A DNA stretch of 64,000 bases from JANQRA01 sp035550735. GTDB lineage: Bacteria > Actinomycetota > Acidimicrobiia > Spongiisociales > ZC4RG35. Every line of letters begins with the position of its first letter. Position 1 is the first letter of the stretch. Location of the stretch: assembly GCA_035550735.1 (NCBI GenBank), contig DASZOM010000056.1:62001-126000 (forward strand), read 5' to 3'. Below the pieces are notes generated by a model. It was not told where the DNA came from. It searched no databases and saw nothing but the letters and a program-made list of their open reading frames with translations. The position numbers and the translations under genes are program-made. Positions 57,445-64,000 of this stretch are shown here, in pieces.

Positions 57445-59103
57445 ATGCCATTGCAGGTGGCCGGTGCCCAGATCAACCTCACGGTGGGCGATCTGGACGG
57501 GAACGAGCGGCGAATCGCCGAGGCCATGGACCGCGCCTCGCGAGAAGGCGCCGACGTCCTCGTGCTTCCCGAGCTGGCCGTGTCCGGATACCCGCCCGAG
57601 GATCTGGTGCTGCGTCGCGACTTCGTGGAGGCCAACATCGCCGTGCTGCGCAGGCTGGCCCGTCGATCCGATCGGCTGGTCACGGTGGTCGGGTTCGTCG
57701 ACTTCGCCTCCGGAGCAGGCAGTCGCTCCGCCGACGCCGAGCCCAGAGGGGTGGCCAACGCCGCCGCCGTGCTCACCAGAGGCAGGATCGAGGGGATCTA
57801 TCACAAGGTCCATCTCCCCAACTACGGGGTCTTCGACGAAGACCGCTACTTCGTGGCCGGGTCGGATCCGGATCGTCTCTGGGAGATGGCCGGTGTCCCC
57901 GTCGGTGTGTCGATATGCGAGGACATCTGGCTCGACGACGGCCCGCCCATCTCCCAGGCGCGGGCCGGAGCCGAGGTGCTGCTCAACATCAATGCTTCTC
58001 CGTTCCACCGGGGAAAGGCGGCAGAGCGGGAGGCGATGCTCGCCGCCCGCGCCCGAGCCGGCCATGCGTCCGTCGTCTATCTCAACCTCTTCGGTGGCCA
58101 GGACGAGCTGGTGTTCGACGGGGCCTCGGTGGTCATCGCCGCCGACGGCACCGTCCTGCACCGATCCCCGCAGTTCGCCGAGGACTTCTTCGTGGTCGAG
58201 GTGCCCACCCGGGGGGAGCGGGCCCCGATCGCCGCTGTCGCCCCCCACCTGGAGCGCACCGAGGAGGTCTATCGCGCCCTGTGCACCGGACTGCGTGACT
58301 ATTGCGCCAAGAACGGGTTCGACAGAGTCGTCATCGGGCTCTCCGGCGGCATCGACTCTGCCCTCACTGCCACCATCGCCAGTGACGCCCTGGGCCCCGA
58401 TTCGGTGTGGGGCGTCTCGATGCCTTCCCGGTTCTCCTCGACGCATTCGATCGAGGACGCGGCCGCCCTCGCCGCCAACCTCGGGATCCGCTTCGACCAG
58501 ATCGGAATCGACGGGGTGTTCTCCGCCCAGCTCGATGCGCTCGCCGACGTCTTCGACGGATCCCCGTTCGGGCTCGCCGAGGAGAACCTGCAGGCCCGGG
58601 CTCGTGGCGCCATCCTGATGGCCATATCCAACAAGCACGGCCCGCTGGTGCTGGCCACCGGCAACAAGTCGGAGATGGCCGTGGGCTTCGCCACCCTGTA
58701 CGGCGACATGGTGGGCGGGTACGCGGTCCTCAAGGACGTGCTCAAGGGTCTGGTGTACGACCTGGCCCGCTGGCGCAACAAGGACGGAGAGGTGATCCCA
58801 CAGAACACGATCGACAAGCCCCCGTCCGCCGAGCTACGGCCGGACCAGAGGGACTCCGACTCACTGCCACCGTATGAGACCCTCGACGCCATCCTCGAGC
58901 GCTACGTCGAGGGAGACATGGGTGTCGAGGAGATCGTCGCCGACGGCTACGACGCCGATACGGTCCTCAACGTGGCCCGGATGGTCGATCGTGCCGAGTA
59001 CAAGCGTCGCCAGGCCGCCCCAGGGGTCAAGATCACCACCAAGGCATTCGGCAAGGACCGCCGGCTGCCGATCACCAACCGCTATCGCCCGGTTCTGCCG
59101 TGA
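57445..59103 (+). CDS. nadE: Glutamine-dependent NAD+ synthetase
   Basis: From ATG 57445 the protein is 552 residues. The N-terminal nitrilase-type glutaminase (about 1-260) shows the triad in LPELAVSGYPPEDL (Glu), YHKVHLPNYGVFDE (Lys) and VSICEDIW (Cys). The C-terminal synthetase has the P-loop VIGLSGGIDSALTATIASDA, GVSMPSRFSSTHS and LVLATGNKSEMAVGFATLYG. It amidates deamido-NAD to NAD+ using glutamine. The stop overlaps the next gene's start by 4 bp (GTGA), coupling it to the class IV aminotransferase. It is divergent from glnE (53 bp). Confidence 0.96.
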   Translation: MPLQVAGAQINLTVGDLDGNERRIAEAMDRASREGADVLVLPELAVSGYPPEDLVLRRDFVEANIAVLRRLARRSDRLVTVVGFVDFASGAGSRSADAEPRGVANAAAVLTRGRIEGIYHKVHLPNYGVFDEDRYFVAGSDPDRLWEMAGVPVGVSICEDIWLDDGPPISQARAGAEVLLNINASPFHRGKAAEREAMLAARARAGHASVVYLNLFGGQDELVFDGASVVIAADGTVLHRSPQFAEDFFVVEVPTRGERAPIAAVAPHLERTEEVYRALCTGLRDYCAKNGFDRVVIGLSGGIDSALTATIASDALGPDSVWGVSMPSRFSSTHSIEDAAALAANLGIRFDQIGIDGVFSAQLDALADVFDGSPFGLAEENLQARARGAILMAISNKHGPLVLATGNKSEMAVGFATLYGDMVGGYAVLKDVLKGLVYDLARWRNKDGEVIPQNTIDKPPSAELRPDQRDSDSLPPYETLDAILERYVEGDMGVEEIVADGYDADTVLNVARMVDRAEYKRRQAAPGVKITTKAFGKDRRLPITNRYRPVLP

Positions 59104-59915
59104 TCACCGACGTGTTGATCAACGGGCGGGTTTCCGACGGGCGAATCCCCGTGACCGACTCGTCGGTGCTCCGTGGCGACGGCTGCTTCGAGGTGCTGGG
59201 GTGCTACGACGGCCGGCCTTTCGCCCTCGACGAGCATCTCGACCGGCTGGAGAACAGCGCCGCCAGGTTGGGAATCGACCTGCCCGACCGCGCCGACCTG
59301 AGCCGATGGGTGACCGATACGGCCACTGCGGCGGGTGACGGCGCAGTTCGGGTGGTGGTCACCCGTGGCTCGTCGGTGCCCGGTGTCGAGCACGCCTCCT
59401 GTGTCATCGTGTTCGGCCATCCCCGGGACCGCGGACCGGACGTGGCGACGCTCCTGCCGACCAAGGCCCCGTGGCATGCCGCCGGGGCTGAATGGGAGCT
59501 CGCCGGGGCGAAAGTGACGTCATATGCCCCCAATATGGCCGCGAGCAGGCGGGCGCACGCGGCTGGCTACGACGATGCCCTCCTCCTCACCCTCGACGAG
59601 ACGGTGCTCGAGGGCCCCACCTTCTCTGTGGCCTGGGTCGTCGACGGTGTACTGGAGACACCCACCCTCGACCTGGGGATCCTCGACTCGATCACACGCC
59701 GCCTCGTCGTCGAAGCCGCCCCCGGGATCGGGGTCGAGGTCGAGGAGGGGAGCTGGCCGCTCAGCCGTCTCGACCAGGCATCCGAGGTGATGGTGTGGTC
59801 GACCATCCGCGAGGTGCAGGCGGTGGGAGCGGTCGGCGCCACCCGCTTCACACCAGGACCGGTAACCCAGGATCTGGCAGGTCTCTTCGCCAAGTTGGTC
59901 GCAGAGTCCGGATAG
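59100..59915 (+). CDS. Class IV PLP aminotransferase/aminodeoxychorismate lyase-like
   Basis: A 271-residue fold-type IV PLP enzyme from GTG 59100. Visible are ITDVLINGRVSDGRIPVTDS, LRGDGCFEVLGCYDGRPFAL, LDEHLDRLENSAARLGIDLP, the PLP lysine in ELAGAKVTSYAPNMAASRRA and ALLLTLDETVLEGPTFSVAW. The sequence fits 4-amino-4-deoxychorismate lyase (PabC) or a D/branched-chain aminotransferase; the catalytic subset cannot be decided. No pabA/pabB is nearby. It is translationally coupled to nadE. Confidence 0.87.
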   Translation: MITDVLINGRVSDGRIPVTDSSVLRGDGCFEVLGCYDGRPFALDEHLDRLENSAARLGIDLPDRADLSRWVTDTATAAGDGAVRVVVTRGSSVPGVEHASCVIVFGHPRDRGPDVATLLPTKAPWHAAGAEWELAGAKVTSYAPNMAASRRAHAAGYDDALLLTLDETVLEGPTFSVAWVVDGVLETPTLDLGILDSITRRLVVEAAPGIGVEVEEGSWPLSRLDQASEVMVWSTIREVQAVGAVGATRFTPGPVTQDLAGLFAKLVAESG

Positions 59916-59949
59916 GGAACCCTCCGGCGCTACGGTTCGTTTGGTGCTC

Positions 59950-60462
59950 ATGAGAATCCGGCTCGTCGCCCTTCTCGCAGCCATGCTCACCCTGGCGGCC
60001 TGTAGCGGGGACGACCCCGAGCTCTCCACCGACTCGACGATCGTCACCGGGGGCACCAACGCCCCCGCACCGACGCCCTCCACCACCACCGCCGGCACCG
60101 GCGAGGGCACCAGCCCGTCGACGACACTGGCCGGCCAGAGCGTCGAGACCTTCGAGGTGGTGGCGAACATCCCCAACGATCAAGGGGTCGCCCAGCACAT
60201 CGTGATCCCGAACGGCGCCTATACCGATGTCGACCTGGAGAACTTCATCATCGAATTGATCGACTCCAACCCGGATCTCTACGGCGCCGAGATCTTCGAC
60301 GATGCCGACGCCGCCGCCGCATTCGCCGTCGACCCCGCACAGCGCACCGAGGACCAGGCTGCGCTGATCGAGAGACATCACTTCCTCTCCCTCATCGGCC
60401 GGGACCGGATCGAGTTCCGGGGCCCGTTCGCCGAGTTCCCCGGTGGTGCCATCGGCAGCTGA
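59950..60462 (+). CDS. Lipoprotein of unknown function
   Basis: From ATG 59950 the protein is 170 residues. It has a clear lipoprotein signal (MRIRLVALLAAMLTLAACSG) and a Thr/Pro-rich linker (APTPSTTTAGTGEGT), then a compact mature domain (VETFEVVANIPNDQGVAQHI, then DVDLENFIIELIDSNPDLYG). I recognise no family. It follows the aminotransferase by 34 bp and its stop is 2 bp from the convergent mgtE stop. A TTG at 59941 would give a slightly longer signal. Confidence 0.75.
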   Translation: MRIRLVALLAAMLTLAACSGDDPELSTDSTIVTGGTNAPAPTPSTTTAGTGEGTSPSTTLAGQSVETFEVVANIPNDQGVAQHIVIPNGAYTDVDLENFIIELIDSNPDLYGAEIFDDADAAAAFAVDPAQRTEDQAALIERHHFLSLIGRDRIEFRGPFAEFPGGAIGS

Positions 60463-60464
60463 GC

Positions 60465-61871
60465 TCAGGTGAGCACTGCGGCGGTCAACAGGAAGCCACC
60501 GAATCCAAGGGCGTCGGTGATCAGAGTGAGGAAGATCGTCGACGCCAGCGCCGGGTCCTGACCCATCCGCCGCAGCACCAGAGGGATGGCGCTGCCGGCC
60601 AGAGAGGCGATCGTCAGGTTCACGACCACCGCGATCCCCACCGCGAGGGCAAGCCGCCAGATCGGGGTGTCGCCATGGTCCATGAAGCCCGAAGCCATGA
60701 GGAGCGTGGCGAGCAGTGAGGCGACGCTGGCGAGGATGATCCCGTTGAGCACGCCGATCCGTACCTGACGTCCCAGGATGCTGCGCACCTGTGAACCGGG
60801 CACGCTGTCGTTACCGAGGCCGCGCACCATGACGGCGAGGCTCTGTTGCCCGCTGTTGCCCCCGAGAGTGGCCACCACGGGCATGAGCGCAGCCAGTATG
60901 GGAAGCTCGGAGATGACCCCGGTGAGCTGCTCGACGATGAGGGCGACGATCAATGCCAGGGTGAGGTTCAGCATCAGCCACGGGGAGCGGGACTTCACCG
61001 AGGTGGCGATCGCGGTGTAGACCGTCTCTTCGGCGCCCGCACCGACCGCGGTGGCGAAGTCCTCGGTGGCCTCGTCCTGGACCGCTTCGATGACTGCCTC
61101 GGTCGTCACCATCCCCATCAGCCGACCCTGGTCGTCGGTGACCGGGATCCCGAACAGGTGATACCGCTGGGCCAGCTCGGACACCTCTTCCCGGTCGGTG
61201 AGGGCGCCCACCGAGACCGGGTCGGGGACCATGACGTCACCGAGTGGCGAGCCGGGGCGGCGGAACACGAGGTCACGGAACGAGATGACACCCTGGAGAC
61301 GCTGTTCGTCGTCGACCACGTAGACATAGGAGAGGTCCTCGTAGTCCTCGTGGAGCTGGCGGATGCGCTCGATGGCCTCGCCGGTGGTCAGGCCGATGGG
61401 GAGGGCCGCGATCTCGGTGGTCATCAGTCCGCCGGCGCTGTCGGGTGGGAACACGAGGAGGTCCCGGACCTCGTCCTCCGCCTCGTCGGACATGGCGGCG
61501 AGCACGTCCTCGATGACCTCCTCGTCGAGCTCGCCGAGTAGGTCGGCGGCAGCCTCGCTCGGCATCTTGCTGAGGGCTGCGGCGAGATCCTCCAGCGGGT
61601 AGTTCTCCAGGAGCTCGGCTGCCAGCTCCGGGGAGATCTCCTCGAGGATCTCGGCGGCGTCCGATGCGGGCAGCTCGGCCAGTAACTCGGCGGCGTCGGC
61701 CTCGTCGAGCTGTTCGAGGATGTCGGCGGCGTCACCGGGTGTTGCCTGGACGAGCGCCTCCCACTCCTCGCGGTTGGCGTCCAGATAGTCGGCGACCTGG
61801 TCGTGGTTGCGACGCGCCACGGCGAGGAGCTGTTGTGCAAGTTGACGCGGGCTTCTCAGTCGAAGTCTCAA
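60465..61871 (-). CDS. mgtE: MgtE-family magnesium transporter
   Basis: A 468-residue protein with full MgtE architecture. The N domain (about 25-140) has helical repeats such as EQLDEADAAELLAELPASDA. Two CBS domains (about 145-265) include FPPDSAGGLMTTEIAALPIG and the second GDVMVPDPVSVGALTDREEV. The C-terminal ~190 residues carry five transmembrane helices with VVATLGGNSGQQSLAVMVRG, the pore signature. It imports Mg2+ (or Co2+) gated by cytosolic Mg2+. It lies 46 bp downstream of greA on the same strand. Confidence 0.95.
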   Translation of the reverse strand: MRLRLRSPRQLAQQLLAVARRNHDQVADYLDANREEWEALVQATPGDAADILEQLDEADAAELLAELPASDAAEILEEISPELAAELLENYPLEDLAAALSKMPSEAAADLLGELDEEVIEDVLAAMSDEAEDEVRDLLVFPPDSAGGLMTTEIAALPIGLTTGEAIERIRQLHEDYEDLSYVYVVDDEQRLQGVISFRDLVFRRPGSPLGDVMVPDPVSVGALTDREEVSELAQRYHLFGIPVTDDQGRLMGMVTTEAVIEAVQDEATEDFATAVGAGAEETVYTAIATSVKSRSPWLMLNLTLALIVALIVEQLTGVISELPILAALMPVVATLGGNSGQQSLAVMVRGLGNDSVPGSQVRSILGRQVRIGVLNGIILASVASLLATLLMASGFMDHGDTPIWRLALAVGIAVVVNLTIASLAGSAIPLVLRRMGQDPALASTIFLTLITDALGFGGFLLTAAVLT

Positions 61872-61917
61872 ATTTGACCCCGGCGACGATGAACCGGGGG
61901 CAGGGTACCGCCCGTGA

Positions 61918-62394
61918 TCAGCCCTCGTAGGGACGTACGGCCTTGACCTCGACGGTCATCACGCCGGCAGGCGCCTGGTAGGCGACCTCGTCGCCGACCG
62001 AGCAACCGAGCAGTGCGGCGCCGAGGGGACTGGCCGGGGAGGCGAGGAGCAGACCGGGGACCTTGTTCTCCGGCGGTGCGACGAAGTAGTCGAGCTCGTC
62101 GCCGTCGGCGTCGACCACGGTGACCACACATCCGACCTCGACCCGTCCGGTGTCTGCCACACCACGCACCTCGGCGGTGTGGAGGAGATGCTCCAGCTTT
62201 CGGATCCTGGCCTCCATCAACCCCTGGTCGTTCTTGGCCGCGTCGTAGTCGGCGTTCTCCCTGATGTCCCCGTGCGAACGCGCTTCGGCGATCCGGTCTT
62301 CGACCTCGCGCCGGCCCACGGTCTTCAAGTGCTCCAGCTCCTCTTGGAGCTTGGCGAACGCGGCGGGGGTCAGGAATGTGGTCTCTTCGGTCAT
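61918..62394 (-). CDS. greA: Transcription elongation factor GreA
   Basis: From ATG 62394 the protein is 158 residues. The N-terminal coiled coil ends in the acidic tip (HGDIRENADYDAAKNDQGLM) with the catalytic Asp/Glu residues, and the FKBP-like C-terminal domain contains SPASPLGAALLGCSVGDEVA. It rescues backtracked RNA polymerase by stimulating transcript cleavage. It is divergent from selD (82 bp between starts) and upstream of mgtE in the same direction. Confidence 0.95.
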   Translation of the reverse strand: MTEETTFLTPAAFAKLQEELEHLKTVGRREVEDRIAEARSHGDIRENADYDAAKNDQGLMEARIRKLEHLLHTAEVRGVADTGRVEVGCVVTVVDADGDELDYFVAPPENKVPGLLLASPASPLGAALLGCSVGDEVAYQAPAGVMTVEVKAVRPYEG

Positions 62395-62476
62395 GGTCTC
62401 GTGGAGAGGAACGGGCAAGGGTACGCCTGCACCCGCCGGTAGCGACAACCCCGTGCGACCGGCATAACCTCGCCCG

Positions 62477-63499
62477 GTGACCGAGACCCAGCTGACCAGA
62501 TACAGCCACGGAGCCGGGTGCGCCTGCAAGCTGGGCGCCGCCGAGCTGACCCAGGTGCTGGGGCCTGTCATCGATCACCCCGCCACCACCCATCCCGATC
62601 TCACCGTCGGGCTGGCGACGAGCGACGACGCCGGCGTCTACGCATTGGGCGACGGTCGTGCTCTCGTCCAGACGGTCGACATATTCACCCCTGTGGTGGA
62701 CTCTCCGCGTGACTGGGGGCGCATCGCCGCGGCCAACGCGCTCTCCGACATCTACGCCATGGGAGCGACGCCACTCACGGCTCTCCAATACATCGCCTGG
62801 CCCCGTGACCGGCTCGCGTTCGACATCGCCAGCCAGGTGATCGCCGCCGGGATGGACGTCATGGCCGCGGCGAACTGCACCGTCGTCGGCGGGCACTCCA
62901 TCGACGGGCCGGAGCCGACGTACGGCTTCGCCGTCACCGGCACGGTGCCCGTCGACAGGGTGGTGACCAACGCCGGGGCTCGTCCTGGCGACGTGCTGGT
63001 GCTCACCAAGCCGTTGGGGATGGGCGTGATCACCACGGCGATCAAGCGGGAGAAGTGCCCGCCCGAGCTGGCCGCCCGGGCGATCGAGCTCATGGCCATG
63101 CTCAACGAGGAGGCCGGAGCCGCCCTCTGGGCGCATCAGGCCACGGCGGCCACGGACGTGACCGGGTTCGGTCTGCTCGGGCACCTTCGGGAGATGTGCC
63201 GCGCATCGGGAGTCGGCGCACGCATCGATCTCGCCGCGGTGCCCGTCCTCGAAGGCGTCGCCGAGCTGCTCGCGCTGGGGATGTGGGCGGGGGGCTCGGA
63301 GCGAAATCGTCGCGCGATCGAGCCCGATGTCCAGACCGCGGTCGACCCTGACCGGCTCCGTCCTCTCGTCGACGCCCAGACCTCGGGGGGGCTCCTGGTC
63401 AGCCTCCCCGAGTCACAGGTCGAGGGTTACCTCACCGTGGTCCACGGCGCGGCCCGTATCGGCGTCTGCACCTCCGACCAGGTCATCAGCGTGGCCTAA
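62477..63499 (+). CDS. selD: Selenide, water dikinase (selenophosphate synthetase)
   Basis: A 340-residue protein from GTG 62477. The active-site loop is HGAGCACKLG, with Cys (not selenocysteine) ahead of the catalytic Lys. PurM-like ATP-binding motifs follow: LATSDDAGVYALGDGRALVQ, AANALSDIYAMGATPLTALQ, TVVGGHSIDGPEPTYGFAVT and TSGGLLVSLPE. It makes selenophosphate for selenocysteine, 2-selenouridine tRNA or Se-cofactor enzymes. No selA, selB or selU is in the window. It is followed 10 bp later by a ferredoxin-like gene and may share its transcript. Confidence 0.95.
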   Translation: MTETQLTRYSHGAGCACKLGAAELTQVLGPVIDHPATTHPDLTVGLATSDDAGVYALGDGRALVQTVDIFTPVVDSPRDWGRIAAANALSDIYAMGATPLTALQYIAWPRDRLAFDIASQVIAAGMDVMAAANCTVVGGHSIDGPEPTYGFAVTGTVPVDRVVTNAGARPGDVLVLTKPLGMGVITTAIKREKCPPELAARAIELMAMLNEEAGAALWAHQATAATDVTGFGLLGHLREMCRASGVGARIDLAAVPVLEGVAELLALGMWAGGSERNRRAIEPDVQTAVDPDRLRPLVDAQTSGGLLVSLPESQVEGYLTVVHGAARIGVCTSDQVISVA

Positions 63500-63509
63500 C
63501 TTGTCCAGG

Positions 63510-63932
63510 GTGACCCCCGATCAGCGTCTGGCCCAGATCGCCGAAGCGCTCTCGATCCCGAGAGCGAGACGCCACATCATCCTCTGCGCCGATCAGACCA
63601 ACCCGAAGTGCGCGCCACGTGAGGAGACGAACCTCTTGTGGCGGCACCTGAAGACCCGGCTCAAGGATCTCGGGGCGACCTCGGCGCCACCGAAGTGGCA
63701 GGGCGACATGGAGGCCGACCCCGAGCCGGTTGACCCCGGCACCGGGACCGTGCTGCGGACCAAGGCGGACTGCCTCCGCATCTGCGAGCAGGGTTGTGTC
63801 GCCGTCGTCTATCCCGAGGGCACCTGGTATGCCGGGCTCGACATCGAGAAGCTGGATCGGATCATCGACGAGCACCTGATCGGCGGCACTCCCGTCGCCG
63901 AGCTGACATTCGCCGTCGGTGAGCTGGGATGA
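63510..63932 (+). CDS. Thioredoxin-like (2Fe-2S) ferredoxin
   Basis: From GTG 63510 the protein is 140 residues. It has the thioredoxin-like 2Fe-2S ferredoxin layout: HIILCADQTNPKCAPREE with the first two Cys, LLWRHLKTRLKDLG, then the second pair in DCLRICEQGCVAVVYPEGTW. These proteins carry electrons and are often encoded near cobalamin or selenium genes. It follows selD closely, so it may serve that pathway, though this is inferred from position. The last 68 bases of the window hold no convincing gene. Confidence 0.87.
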   Translation: MTPDQRLAQIAEALSIPRARRHIILCADQTNPKCAPREETNLLWRHLKTRLKDLGATSAPPKWQGDMEADPEPVDPGTGTVLRTKADCLRICEQGCVAVVYPEGTWYAGLDIEKLDRIIDEHLIGGTPVAELTFAVGELG

Positions 63933-64000
63933 GAAGGTGGCTGAGACGGCTTGCCTGCGCGGCCGGGCGTGAAACCCAGGGTTGTGAGCGTCGCTAGGCG

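Noticed and set aside
63929..63997. 22-residue Arg-rich ORF at the right edge
   Set aside because: Short and without similarity; its overlap with the ferredoxin stop is the only support.

Overview
The window is a dense, high-GC stretch of bacterial chromosome with short intergenic gaps, frequent 4-bp ATGA/GTGA stop-start overlaps, many GTG starts and few obvious Shine-Dalgarno sites. Three class III nucleotide cyclases in a row, a ClpS-DUF2017 pair, Thr-rich lipoprotein linkers, an HBHA-like Lys/Ala-rich protein, monofunctional proline dehydrogenase with a separate P5C dehydrogenase, and a HisA reading frame beginning MDLYARINILGG all suggest an Actinomycetota genome, probably from the Acidimicrobiia or a relative. 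That placement is inference from gene content; no rRNA is present.

Layout. 1-3540: the start of a lipoprotein gene running off the left edge, then three adenylate/guanylate cyclases with three different N-terminal modules. 3584-9985: a ~6.3 kb integrative element in a tRNA-Lys(UUU) gene. It has a displaced tRNA 3' fragment at the left end, two excisionase-like HTH genes, a lipoprotein divergent from a frame-disrupted secreted serine protease with RTX-like and 49-residue repeats, a coiled-coil SEC-C protein behind a palindromic operator candidate, another HTH gene, and a tyrosine integrase whose 3' end runs through the attachment core into the tRNA. 10069-15187: an iron-permease-like protein, two large secreted proteins with Ig-like domains, and an HpaI-type aldolase. 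15225-25807: an endonuclease IV/LigD-polymerase fusion, a HisA/glyoxalase fusion, P5C dehydrogenase, an orphan histidine kinase, PlsY, a flippase-like membrane protein, Bcp, a beta-hydroxyacid dehydrogenase and an AONS-type transferase. 25813-34443: an acyl-CoA metabolism district (biotin-dependent carboxylase alpha and beta subunits, ferredoxin, MaoC hydratase, and an overlapping four-gene operon of thiolase, CoA-transferase, truncated SDR-like protein and SDR). 34522-40920: a HhH-GPD protein, DUF4388 protein, uridine kinase, M24 peptidase, ProC, proline dehydrogenase and a YibE/F protein. 41005-47478: a large ArsR-type regulator, membrane Fe-S oxidoreductase, lipoprotein and two ABC permeases without ATPase or binding protein. 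47533-54804: ClpS, DUF2017, a baeRF-like protein, a MobA-like transferase, DUF4332, HBHA-like protein with an XRE regulator, a VIT1-like transporter, DAHP synthase, an M20 amidohydrolase and a tiny coupled membrane protein. 54812-63932: GlnE, NadE, a class IV aminotransferase, lipoprotein, MgtE, GreA, SelD and a thioredoxin-like ferredoxin.

Together these are mostly housekeeping and catabolic functions: proline turnover (PruA, ProC, PRODH), acyl-CoA breakdown and carboxylation, nitrogen control (GlnE), NAD and aromatic amino acid synthesis, and metal transport. The accessory part is the tRNA-Lys element. Its coding sequence is visibly less GC-rich than the flanks (mid-50s versus upper-60s percent in the few lines I counted). 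Its most unusual property is that integration and excision would swap the integrase C-terminus.

No gene-free stretch exceeds 300 bases. The longest, 3541-3817, holds the left attachment site and the repeats described below. No CRISPR array, insertion sequence, rRNA, riboswitch or replication origin was recognised.
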